Assembly: GCA_020201445.1 (NCBI GenBank)
Contig: JAIVGU010000038.1
Coordinates: forward strand, 1 to 6,335
Length of the DNA stretch: 6,335 bases
Direction: 5' to 3'
Origin: Halobacteriales archaeon
GTDB taxonomy: Archaea > Thermoplasmatota > E2 > JACPAO01 > JAHFTW01
The notes under the pieces were generated by a model that was not told the origin of the DNA, ran no database searches, and saw nothing but the letters and a program-made list of their open reading frames with translations. The translations under genes were made by a program, and so were the position numbers. Position 1 is the stretch's first letter. Each line of letters starts with the position of its first letter. Shown here piece by piece: positions 1 to 5,706 of the stretch.

Positions 1-371
1 GAGCCGGCGTTGCCGGCGCCCGCGCCACCGACCGCGACGCACTGGACGCCGGCGCCCTCGCAGGTGCCGGAGTTGCTGGCGCTCCCGGGCGCGACGGCGA
101 TGCATTGCACCCCGACGCCATCGCAACCAGTGTTGCTTGCGTCCCCGGTGGCGCTGATGCTGATGCACTGCGCGCCGGTGTCACTGCAGTTGCTGCCGGA
201 GGCGTCGCCGAAGACGCTGACTGAGACGCCGTTGCCGCAGGCGGTGCCGTCGACGTGGACGTCGACGTCCTGGCAGGAGGCCGTGGCCGGGGGAGCCAGC
301 CCCGCGAGCGCGGCCAGGAGGGCCCACAGGAAGGTGACGGATGGACGGAGGGGAGGCGAGGGAGGCGCCAT
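1..371 (-). CDS. Secreted cysteine-repeat (solenoid-like) protein, N-terminal part
   Basis: Open frame on the minus strand from ATG at 371 to the window edge (123 complete codons), so the C-terminus is missing. Residues 1-31 look like a signal peptide: a short N-region with Arg9, a hydrophobic stretch at about 12-26, and a PPATA-SC exit, so the mature chain probably starts near Ser32. Mature cysteines begin at C33 and C45. From residue 59 on there are 20-21-residue repeats (59-78, 79-98, 99-119, then the start of another) with the pattern C-x6-C-[IV]-[AS]-[VI]. The core 'GVQC' or 'GAQC' and a Ser/Gly-Asn turn recur (C62/C69, C83/C90, C104/C111). This suggests an extracellular beta-solenoid with one paired-cysteine rung per repeat; that fold is inference. 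I do not recognise the family and its function is unknown. The gene is divergent from the endonuclease gene at 480. No Shine-Dalgarno sequence is visible. Confidence 0.8.
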   Translation of the reverse strand, partial: MAPPSPPLRPSVTFLWALLAALAGLAPPATASCQDVDVHVDGTACGNGVSVSVFGDASGSNCSDTGAQCISISATGDASNTGCDGVGVQCIAVAPGSASNSGTCEGAGVQCVAVGGAGAGNAG

Positions 372-479
372 GCGGAAGCATCGGCCTGCGGCTTTTGGGT
401 GTTGCCAGTTTTCCGTTCCTCCAGCCCCCCGGCGCGTTCCACTCGCAACGGTGAAAGCCCCCGGCGATGCGTGGCGGGC
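372..479. promoter_or_regulatory. Divergent promoter region
   Basis: This 108-bp stretch separates two genes transcribed outward. On the minus strand an A-rich box (AAAAG, 392-396) lies about 23 bp before the ATG at 371, and a second (GGAAAAC, about 409-415) lies about 40 bp before it. On the plus strand GTGAAAGC (451-458) is centred about 25 bp before the ATG at 480. All are weak matches to an archaeal TATA box and are proposed from spacing only. Confidence 0.35.
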
Positions 480-836
480 ATGGAGTTGCCCGTCCCCCTC
501 CTGCTCGCCGGCTGGGCCCTCACCGTCCTGCTGTGGCTGTGGACCACGGTGAGCCTGTTGCGCCGCCTGCGCACCCTCCGCTCGGCCAAGCAGAGCCAGT
601 CCACGCGCTACGGCCAGATCTCGGAGCAGTTCGCGCCCCACCTGGAGTCCTGGCCGTGGGACCCGAAGGGGTTCCGCTTCATCGGCAGTCCCGTCGACGG
701 CGTGCAGTTCACCGAGGAGGGCGTGGTCTTCGTGGAGATCAAGGCCGCCGACGGGCGCCTGACGCCGCAGCAGGCCGCCATCAAGCGCCAGGTGCAGGAG
801 GGTCGCGTGGCGTGGCACGAGGTGCGGCTGCGGTGA
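480..836 (+). CDS. Membrane-anchored endonuclease related to archaeal Holliday junction resolvase (PF10107-like)
   Basis: 118 residues. Residues 3-27 form one hydrophobic transmembrane segment followed by an Arg-rich stretch (28-34), so the catalytic part should face the cytoplasm. Residues 43-118 match what I know of the predicted endonuclease family PF10107: RYGQISEQFAPHLE (43-56), a W-D-P-K segment, then FIGSPVDGVQF (67-77) with Asp73, and VFVEIKAADGRL (83-94) with Glu86 and Lys88. D...E-x-K is the nuclease signature of the PD-(D/E)xK fold. The tail, with the conserved EGRVAWHEVRL ending, is also typical. The family is predicted from sequence and I know of no assigned substrate; an N-terminal anchor is usual for it. 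ATG at 480 is chosen because it starts directly at the hydrophobic helix; an in-frame GTG at 471 would add only three residues. The stop overlaps the next gene by four bases, so the two are probably co-translated. Confidence 0.85.
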   Translation: MELPVPLLLAGWALTVLLWLWTTVSLLRRLRTLRSAKQSQSTRYGQISEQFAPHLESWPWDPKGFRFIGSPVDGVQFTEEGVVFVEIKAADGRLTPQQAAIKRQVQEGRVAWHEVRLR

Positions 837-2023
837 GCGCGGATTCCCTGGCCCGCGCGGACACCCATCCTCCCCTGGCGTCCCACCCGCTCGCGGAGCA
901 GGCGCTCGATGCCTTTCTCGGCTCGCTCGCCGCCGTCGACCCGACCGTCCTGGTCCGCAACGCCGTGCGGCAGGGGCGACTGGACGACTGGCTGTTCGAG
1001 GGCGGCGCCCGCCGCGACCAGCCGCGCTGGCTCCAGGTCCTCGCCGTGGGCAAGGGGGCGCCGCGGATGCTGTGGGGCCTGGTCGAGGCGGGCGTCCCGT
1101 TCCAGGGCATCGGCGTCGCCCCCGCAGGGGTCCCCGCGCCCTCCGTGGACACCTTCGCCTGGCACCAGGGCGAGCACCCGGTCCCCGGCGCCAGGTCGTT
1201 CGCGGCCGGCCGGGCGGTGCTGGAGTGGGCGGAGCGCTACCCCGCGGGGCAGCCGCTGCTGGTCCTGCTCTCCGGCGGCTCGTCCGCCTGCCTGGAGTCC
1301 CCCGCCGGCCTGGAGGAGGCGGACCTCACGCGGCGCTGGCGGGAGCTGCTGCTCGCGGGCCTCCCCATCGAGGAGATGAACCGCTGGCGCGCCCAGTGGT
1401 CCGCGCTCAAGGGCGGCAAGCTCGGCCACAGGCTCCTGGCGAGGACGGACCGCATCCGCGTCTGGGTGCTGGCCGACACCGACGTCGCCACGGCGGCGCA
1501 GGCCGTCGGCTCCGCGCTGTTCCAGGCCGACAGCATCCCGCACCACATCCTTGCGTCGGGCAACGAGATGGTGGCCGCCGCCGGCCTGCGCCTGGGCGCC
1601 GCGGGGTGGAGCGTCTACCGCTTCCCCGACCGCATCGCCGGCGACGCCGAGGAGGAAGCGCGCCGCTTCGTCGAGGCGTTCCACGGGCTGGAGGGCTCCT
1701 CGGTGGCGCTCGTCGGGGGCGGCGAGCCGTTGGTGAAGGTCCCCGACGGTGCGCCGCGGGGGGGACGCAACGGCCACGCCGCCCTCGCGGCTGCCCAGCA
1801 CCTCAAACCCGGCGAGCTGTTCCTGGCGGCGGCGAGCGACGGCGTGGACGGCACCGGCGGCACCACGGGCGCCTGGACGCTCGCCGGGGATTGGGACGCC
1901 GCCGCGCAGGAGGCGCTGGAGCGGCGCGCGGCGACCCCGTTCCTCCAGGAGAGGCAGCGGACCTTCGACCTGGGCGCGACGGGGACGAACGTCAACGACC
2001 TGTGGGTCGCGCTGCGGCCCTGA
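833..2023 (+). CDS. Glycerate kinase, MOFRL type (glycerate 2-kinase)
   Basis: 396 residues, close to the usual 400-450 for this class. It starts at GTG 833, whose bases overlap the previous stop (GTGA), indicating translational coupling. Family knowledge: these enzymes phosphorylate D-glycerate with ATP, usually giving 2-phosphoglycerate in archaea, as in the non-phosphorylative Entner-Doudoroff route. The N-terminal DUF4147 region (about 19-235) shows AVGKGAP with Lys74 as the likely catalytic lysine, GEHPVPG (113-119), the nucleotide-binding LSGGSSA (146-152) and the N...S-x-x-KGGKL block (183-197). The C-terminal MOFRL region (about 290-393) shows GGGEPLVKV (295-303), RGGRNGH (309-315), SDGVDGTGGTTGAW (335-348) and TGTNVNDL (383-390). 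The SGPT-type loop that normally follows the lysine block is replaced by a divergent sequence around 215-235 (AVGSALF), so substrate handling may differ. No partner enzyme of sugar-acid metabolism is present. Assignment to the family is firm; the 2- versus 3-phosphate product is not decided here. Confidence 0.92.
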   Translation: MSADSLARADTHPPLASHPLAEQALDAFLGSLAAVDPTVLVRNAVRQGRLDDWLFEGGARRDQPRWLQVLAVGKGAPRMLWGLVEAGVPFQGIGVAPAGVPAPSVDTFAWHQGEHPVPGARSFAAGRAVLEWAERYPAGQPLLVLLSGGSSACLESPAGLEEADLTRRWRELLLAGLPIEEMNRWRAQWSALKGGKLGHRLLARTDRIRVWVLADTDVATAAQAVGSALFQADSIPHHILASGNEMVAAAGLRLGAAGWSVYRFPDRIAGDAEEEARRFVEAFHGLEGSSVALVGGGEPLVKVPDGAPRGGRNGHAALAAAQHLKPGELFLAAASDGVDGTGGTTGAWTLAGDWDAAAQEALERRAATPFLQERQRTFDLGATGTNVNDLWVALRP

Positions 2024-2034
2024 GTCCGGACCCG

Positions 2035-2104
2035 CCGAACCGCGAAGGCCGCGGAACACGCGGAAAACTTCTGGTTCGAGTTCTCCGCGACTTCCGCGGT
2101 TCGG
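2035..2104. repeat. 9-nt-periodic inverted repeat, copy 1 (between convergent genes)
   Basis: Arms 2035-2055 and 2084-2104 are reverse complements at 18 of 21 positions, with a 28-nt loop that holds one more unit (ACGCGGAAA). Within the arms the sequence runs in 9-nt steps (CCGCGAAGG, CCGCGGAAC; TTCTCCGCG, ACTTCCGCG). It begins 11 bp after the glycerate kinase stop and ends 34 bp from the stop of the convergent secreted-protein gene, so it could act on both transcripts. The family resembles 9-nt-period intergenic repeats I know from many genomes; its function is unknown. Confidence 0.8.
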
Positions 2105-2138
2105 GGAGCGTCAAGCGAGCAGTCGAAGCGCCGGTAGC

Positions 2139-2738
2139 TTACGTGCCGATGCCAAGAGGCTGGACGGCGACAGCGACGCTCCCCGGGACGACCGCCGGGT
2201 CCGGGACAATCCAGACGATGAGGCGGTAGACCGGGACGGGGCCGAGCGGCGCCATGCATTGCGTGGCCTTGAGGGCGAAGGGAATCGGGCTTGGAACTGG
2301 AGGCACGCTGGTCATGCAGGTGGTCTCGGTGGCGTCGAGGTGGCCGTCGTAGGGGAACGCGTCGAACCCCATCACCGCCCCGAACGTAGTCTCTGGGGAG
2401 GAGAGGGCCGCGAAGGCCGTGACCTTGACCGTCTCGCCCGCGAGATAGAGGTCGCCACAATACTCGCCTGCCAGGGTGGTGGAGCCGGGGATGGGTGGCA
2501 CTGGAGGGCAGGCTGGGGCCGTGGACGACACCAGGCCGCCGCCGGCCCCGCAAGGCCCCGCCACGGAGGTCGCATAGGGTCCCGGGACCAGGGTTCCAGG
2601 AGCCAGCCAGGGATGGAGCGGGGGCGTTGGGGGCACGCCGACGACCGGGACGCAGATGGGGCCGGGGACCGTCCCGGCCAGAGCGGTGGGGGCGAAGGTG
2701 ATGGCGGCCAGGAGGGCCGCGACGAGGGTGGCGCGCAT
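2139..2738 (-). CDS. Secreted six-cysteine protein of unknown function
   Basis: 199 residues from ATG at 2738 to TAA at 2139. Residues 1-21 are a clear signal peptide: Arg2, hydrophobic core about 5-16, and cleavage site A-L-A|G after 21. The mature protein is rich in Pro, Gly and Val and has six cysteines (29, 63, 77, 94, 141, 161), an even number that would suit three disulfides outside the cell. Proline-rich stretches at 34-54 and 75-86 look like extended linkers. A more ordered part, probably beta-rich, runs from about 88 to 195 (AGEYCGDLYLAGETVKVTAF, then YRLIVWIVPDP at 171-181). No further membrane segment follows, so release or loose surface attachment is likely. I recognise no family. 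The open frame continues upstream antisense to the SnoaL-like gene; this ATG is chosen because the signal peptide starts there. No TATA box sits at leaderless distance. The 3' end faces the 2035-2104 inverted repeat. Confidence 0.8.
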   Translation of the reverse strand: MRATLVAALLAAITFAPTALAGTVPGPICVPVVGVPPTPPLHPWLAPGTLVPGPYATSVAGPCGAGGGLVSSTAPACPPVPPIPGSTTLAGEYCGDLYLAGETVKVTAFAALSSPETTFGAVMGFDAFPYDGHLDATETTCMTSVPPVPSPIPFALKATQCMAPLGPVPVYRLIVWIVPDPAVVPGSVAVAVQPLGIGT

Positions 2739-2925
2739 GGGAAGCTCTTGCCTGGGGAGCAGGCGCAGCGGGAAAGGCGCCACCCCACAAGAGGGGCGCT
2801 GGCCAAAGCGGATTCGCAAAGAAAGGGAGCCTTCCCGGGGACCCGCCCGGCGCCCTGGGTCGGGTCGCCCGCCTCCTGGTAGTGCAGCCCCAAGCGCCTG
2901 AAATCCACGCAGCGAATCCCTCGCC
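2739..2925. promoter_or_regulatory. Divergent intergenic region, promoters not resolved
   Basis: 187 bp between the secreted-protein gene (leftward) and the SnoaL-like gene (rightward); both promoters must lie here. The least GC-rich patches are at 2811-2826 (GATTCGCAAAGAAAGG) and around 2899-2906 (TGAAATCC); the latter is about 24 bp before the ATG at 2926. No convincing TATA box, hairpin or 9-nt repeat is visible. Confidence 0.3.
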
Positions 2926-3297
2926 ATGGCCTCCAACAAGGACGCCGCCCTGGAGTTCCTCCGCCTTGCCGCCGCCGGGAAGGCCATGGAGGCCGGCAAG
3001 CGGTTCCTGGCGCCCGGCTTCCGCCACCACAACCCCTGGTTCCCTGCCGGAGCCGCGCCGCTGCTGCAGGCCATGAACGAGAACGCACGCCAGGCCCCGG
3101 ACAAGCTGTTCGAGCCGCTGCGCGCCGTCGCAGAGGGCGACCTGGTGGCCGTCCACTCCCGCGTCCGGATGAGGCCCAGCGACGCCGGCATCGCCGTGGT
3201 GCACCTCTTCCGCTTCGAGGGCGGCCGCATCGCGGAGCTGTGGGACGTCGGCCAGCCCGTTCCGGCGGAGTCGCCGAACCGAGACGGGATGTTCTAG
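2926..3297 (+). CDS. SnoaL-like / NTF2-fold protein
   Basis: 123 residues. The arrangement fits the small SnoaL-like alpha+beta barrel group (COG4922-like). An N-terminal helix (5-17) is followed by a second helix leading into FLAPGFRHHNPWFPAG (27-42), where the H-H-N-P block matches the 'YIQHNP' motif. The strands LVAVHSRVRM (73-82) and GIAVVHLFRFEGGRIAELWDVGQP (88-111) follow, with the typical F-x-x-G-x-I-x-E-x-W-D ending. His34, His35, His77 and Asp107 line the positions where this fold usually has its pocket residues. Members include polyketide cyclases and many uncharacterised small-molecule enzymes, so no substrate can be named. There is no signal peptide, so it is cytoplasmic. It has no operon partner: the upstream gene is divergent and the downstream GTPase has its own promoter. 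The start is the only ATG before the first helix. Confidence 0.83.
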   Translation: MASNKDAALEFLRLAAAGKAMEAGKRFLAPGFRHHNPWFPAGAAPLLQAMNENARQAPDKLFEPLRAVAEGDLVAVHSRVRMRPSDAGIAVVHLFRFEGGRIAELWDVGQPVPAESPNRDGMF

Positions 3298-3333
3298 CCC
3301 CTGCCCTCGCCAAGGCGAAGCAGGCACGAGTGG

Positions 3334-3352
3334 ATTTCGCGGCCTTCGCGGT
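3334..3352. repeat. Single-arm 9-nt-periodic repeat
   Basis: The stretch ATTTCGCGGCCTTCGCGGT holds two 9-nt units of the same type as the arms of the larger elements (TTTCGCGGC, CTTCGCGGT). No good reverse-complement partner is seen in the 60 bp on either side. It begins 37 bp after the SnoaL-like gene's stop and about 34 bp before the TATA box of the GTPase gene. It is probably a decayed or half element. Confidence 0.6.
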
Positions 3353-3385
3353 GGGGAACGTGGCCGGCCGCCGCGTGCGGCGTCC

Positions 3386-3393
3386 TAATATAC
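3386..3393 (+). promoter_or_regulatory. TATA box for the NOG1 GTPase gene (leaderless)
   Basis: TAATATAC stands out in GC-rich surroundings and spans -29 to -22 relative to the ATG at 3415. This is where an archaeal TATA box sits relative to a transcription start, so the transcript probably begins at the ATG itself. It therefore supports 3415 over the in-frame GTG at 3403 as the start codon. Confidence 0.75.
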
Positions 3394-3414
3394 AAGGCCC
3401 TTGTGGGAAAACGC

Positions 3415-4461
3415 ATGCTCGAGAACGTCCCCACCATCCTGTCGGCGCAGGAGATCCTGGACAAGGCGTTCCTGAAGGCCAACAAGCTCGAGGTCCCGGA
3501 CCCCGACAAGTACCACCGCATCCGCAAGACGGAGGAGGCGCAGATGAAGCACATCGCCGACACCTGCGCGGAGATGCTGGAGCGTTACGTCGACGCCTTC
3601 CCGACCCTGGAGCGGATGTCCGGCTACGAGCAGGAATTGCTCGACATCGTGGTCGGCCTCGACGGCCTGAAGCAGGCGCTCGGCCACCTGACCTGGACGG
3701 AGGAGAAGATCAAGGACGTCTACCGGCAGTGCGCGCGCTCCATGCGGGAGATGCGCAACACCGTGGGCATCCAGGCGCAGAAGCGCCGCTTCTCCGGCCG
3801 CTGCTCCAGCCTGATGAACGACGCCGACAAGGCGCTCCAGTTCCTGCGCGAGGCGCGCGACAGGGTGCGGATGCTCCCCACCATCCACCCCGAGTACCCC
3901 ACCGTCGTCATCGCCGGCTTCCCCAACGTCGGCAAGTCGAGCCTCCTCGCCGCCTGGACCCGCGCCACGCCGGAGATCGCCGCCTACGCCTTCACCACGA
4001 AGGCCGCCAACGTCGGCCACTTCCCCATCAAGGCCGCGCACGGCAAGGACACCTTCGTCCAGGTCGTCGACACCCCCGGCCTCCTCGACCGCCCCGCCAG
4101 CAGGCGCAACGCCGTCGAGAAGCAGGCGGTCGCCGCGCTGCGCCACGCCGCCGACGCGGTGCTGTTCCTCATCGACATGAGCGAGACCAGCGGCTACACC
4201 ATCGCGGAGCAGGAGCACCTTTTGGCGCAGACCGAGCGCGAGATGGCCGGCATCCCCCTCGTCGTCGCCGAGACCAAGGCCGACCTCCTCAAGTCCACCA
4301 CGGACCGCCTCAAGGTCAGCCCCGTCACCGGGGAGGGCCTGAAGGAGCTCCAGGAGGCCATCAAGAGGGTCCTGCCGCTGGAGGAACCCGAGCTGGAGCG
4401 CGACCCCCTCGAGCTGTGGAAGTCGAAGCGGGACCCGATGTTCGGGGCCGCCGACTCCTAG
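3415..4461 (+). CDS. NOG1-family GTPase (Obg-HflX superfamily), archaeal type
   Basis: 348 residues, the usual length for archaeal NOG1. The N-terminal all-helical domain (about 1-155) contains the long charged helices characteristic of NOG1 (MREMRNTVGIQAQKRR and nearby, 110-125), and a GTPase domain follows. Visible motifs: G1 GFPNVGKSS (168-176), G2 AYAFTTKA (190-197), G3 DTPGLLDRP (219-227), G4 TKAD (287-290) and G5 SPVTGEGL (303-310). In G4 the usual Asn of NKxD is Thr, which may alter guanine recognition. Eukaryotic NOG1 acts in 60S ribosome assembly, and the archaeal homologue is presumed to help assemble the 50S subunit in the cytoplasm; that role is inferred from the family. The gene is a single transcription unit with its own TATA box and probably a leaderless mRNA. 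It is followed 9 bp after the stop by a large nested inverted repeat and then by a convergent gene. Confidence 0.95.
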   Translation: MLENVPTILSAQEILDKAFLKANKLEVPDPDKYHRIRKTEEAQMKHIADTCAEMLERYVDAFPTLERMSGYEQELLDIVVGLDGLKQALGHLTWTEEKIKDVYRQCARSMREMRNTVGIQAQKRRFSGRCSSLMNDADKALQFLREARDRVRMLPTIHPEYPTVVIAGFPNVGKSSLLAAWTRATPEIAAYAFTTKAANVGHFPIKAAHGKDTFVQVVDTPGLLDRPASRRNAVEKQAVAALRHAADAVLFLIDMSETSGYTIAEQEHLLAQTEREMAGIPLVVAETKADLLKSTTDRLKVSPVTGEGLKELQEAIKRVLPLEEPELERDPLELWKSKRDPMFGAADS

Positions 4462-4470
4462 CCCAGCCCA

Positions 4471-4608
4471 CCGACCGCGAAGAACGCGAAAGCCTTCGGG
4501 GAAATTCCCCCGCTAACCGCGGAGGTCGCGGAACCCGCGGAAGACGTTTCCGTGCTCTCCGCGACCTCCGCGGTTCGGCAGGACGCTTTCGCGGCCTCCG
4601 CGGTTTGG
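4471..4608. repeat. Nested 9-nt-periodic inverted repeat, copy 2 (between convergent genes)
   Basis: The core is a perfect 18-bp inverted repeat: 4515-4532 (AACCGCGGAGGTCGCGGA) and 4558-4575. The 25-nt loop contains a smaller stem (CGGAA...TTCCG). Outside it, 4471-4493 and 4585-4608 form a second, imperfect pair ending in GCGAAAGC / GCTTTCGC. The whole 138 bp is largely made of 9-nt units. It fills the gap between the convergent GTPase and E1-rhodanese genes, 9 bp from each stop codon, which fits a bidirectional 3'-end element. Termination activity is inferred, not shown. Confidence 0.85.
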
Positions 4609-4617
4609 CAGGAGCGC

Positions 4618-5679
4618 CTAGTGCCGCATCATGAGCCAGGCCCGCACGCCACCGCGCACGTTGACCGCATCGAAGCCCTGCGCGCGCAGGAAGTCGGTGG
4701 CCCGCGCGCTGCGGCCGCCGACGGCGCAGTAGACCGCGATGGGCCGGTCGCGGGGAAGCTCCGCGAGGCGGCGCGGCAACTGGCCCAGCGGGACGAGGGT
4801 GGAGTTGGGGAGGTGGAACCCCTCGTGCTCGTCGGGCTCGCGCACGTCCAGGAGGAAGAAGTCGCCCAAGCGCGGCGCCAACTCGTGCACCGGGATGTCG
4901 GTGACCTGGGGGGCGTTCCACGGCATCGGGCAGGCGAGGCCGTCTTCCTGCTGGCTCACGCATCCGTTGCACCCCTCCCGCCTCTTGAGGGCAACGCCTT
5001 GGGTCTCCTGGGTGCGGCCGTCCCAGAGGAGCAGCCGGCGTTCCATGGCCATCCATGGATTGCCATGGGAGTCCATGGATGGGCCCGCCAGGAGCTTGAT
5101 GGCCTCCACTGCCTGCATTGCGCCCAGCACGCCCGGAATGGGGCCCAGGACACCCTCCATGGCGCAGGTCGGCGCGGCGGCAGGCGCCGGGCGGAGGCAG
5201 CGCAGGCACGGGCCGCCAGGCTGGAAGACCGCAAGCTCGCCCTCCCAGGAGGAGACGGCGGCGTGGACGAGCGGGATGCCAGCCCTCTGGCACGCGTCGT
5301 TGAGGGCATACTGCGCCTCCACGTCGTCGGTGCAGGAGAGCGCCACGTCGTAGCCCGCCACCGACGCGCCAGCCCGGAACGCTTCGGGGTGGAGGCGCAC
5401 CTTCAGGTCGGGCGCGAGGGCGAGGAGGCGGTCGCGCGCCGCCTCCACCTTGGGGCGGCCCACGTCGGCGGCGGCGTAGAGCAGTTGGCGGTGCAGGTTC
5501 GACGCCTCCACCCGGTCGAACTCCATGAGGCCCAACGTGCCGACCCCCGCACCGGCGAGGTAGAGCGCGGCAGGGCAGCCCAATCCGCCGAGGCCCACGA
5601 CGAGGACGCGACCGTCGCGGAGGCAGCGCTGGCCGTCGGCGCCGATGACGGGGAGCTGGCGGGCGAAGCGGTCCTCCAC
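4618..5679 (-). CDS. ThiF/MoeB-type E1-like adenylyltransferase fused to a rhodanese domain
   Basis: 353 residues from GTG at 5679. Residues 1-240 form an E1-like domain that adenylates the C-terminal glycine of a ubiquitin-like sulfur carrier. Visible are Arg7 (DRFARQ), the ATP loop VVGLGGLG (27-34), Asp55 (EFDRVEASNLHRQ), Lys77 (GRPKVEAA), Asp118 (SCTDD), zinc-ligand pairs C158/C161 and C237/C240, and Cys172 in TCAMEGVLG, the position of the catalytic cysteine in MOCS3-like enzymes. Residues about 258-353 are a rhodanese domain (LLDVREPDEH; active loop CAVGGRS with Cys318). The order matches MOCS3/Uba4 and MoeZ, which activate and then thiolate MoaD/ThiS/Urm1/SAMP-like carriers for molybdopterin or tRNA 2-thiolation. 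The carrier is not encoded here. Residues 201-213 come from a CCATGG tandem repeat. An ATG at 5784 is in frame but lies in repeat DNA and adds an unconserved tail, so it is rejected. Confidence 0.93.
   Translation of the reverse strand: MEDRFARQLPVIGADGQRCLRDGRVLVVGLGGLGCPAALYLAGAGVGTLGLMEFDRVEASNLHRQLLYAAADVGRPKVEAARDRLLALAPDLKVRLHPEAFRAGASVAGYDVALSCTDDVEAQYALNDACQRAGIPLVHAAVSSWEGELAVFQPGGPCLRCLRPAPAAAPTCAMEGVLGPIPGVLGAMQAVEAIKLLAGPSMDSHGNPWMAMERRLLLWDGRTQETQGVALKRREGCNGCVSQQEDGLACPMPWNAPQVTDIPVHELAPRLGDFFLLDVREPDEHEGFHLPNSTLVPLGQLPRRLAELPRDRPIAVYCAVGGRSARATDFLRAQGFDAVNVRGGVRAWLMMRH
5041..5080. repeat. 10-bp CCATGG tandem array inside the E1-rhodanese gene
   Basis: Four 10-bp units of the form NNCCATGGNN follow each other without gaps, with CCATGG at 5043, 5053, 5063 and 5073. 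On the minus strand this encodes about residues 201-213 (SMDSHGNPWMAME), between the LLAGP end of the core E1 fold and the LLLWDG strand. Another CCATGG at 5157 is out of array. The unit is palindromic and not a multiple of three, so each unit is read in a different frame. Confidence 0.85.
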
Positions 5680-5698
5680 GCTGCGCCGACCACGACCG

Positions 5699-5706
5699 AC
5701 TAAACA
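5699..5706 (-). promoter_or_regulatory. Possible TATA box for the E1-rhodanese gene
   Basis: TGTTTAGT on the minus strand spans -27 to -20 relative to the GTG at 5679, about two bases closer than the clear TATA boxes of the GTPase and zinc-ribbon genes. It favours the GTG start and a leaderless mRNA, but it overlaps a GGGGA-type 9-nt repeat, so the A/T tract could simply be repeat sequence. Confidence 0.4.

Noticed and set aside
10..552. Plus-strand frame opposite the cysteine-repeat gene
   Set aside because: The minus strand gives a signal peptide and regular repeats; the plus frame is low-complexity and runs into the endonuclease gene.
467..832. Extension of the glycerate kinase start upstream to 467
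   Set aside because: The added residues are an Arg/Pro/Gly-rich out-of-frame copy of the endonuclease gene; GTG 833 with the GTGA overlap fits family length.
2811..2826. Purine-rich patch in the divergent region as a TATA box
   Set aside because: It lies over 70 bp from either start codon, does not resemble the TATA boxes found at 3386 or 6136, and no leader structure explains the distance.
1615..3327. 570-codon open frame on the minus strand and others of similar length (608-2059 minus, 1072-2229 plus, 3240-4634 plus)
   Set aside because: They run antisense to or across recognised genes and through intergenic repeats, and translate into Arg/Gly/Pro/Ala-rich sequence without domains. Long spurious frames are expected at this GC content.
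4498..4512. GGGGAAATTCCCC near-palindrome as a separate operator
   Set aside because: It is short, sits inside the larger nested repeat and 3' to both genes, so an independent regulatory role has no support.
4552..5703. 383-codon plus-strand frame across the E1-rhodanese gene
   Set aside because: It is antisense to a protein with complete ThiF and rhodanese motifs and shows no motif of its own.
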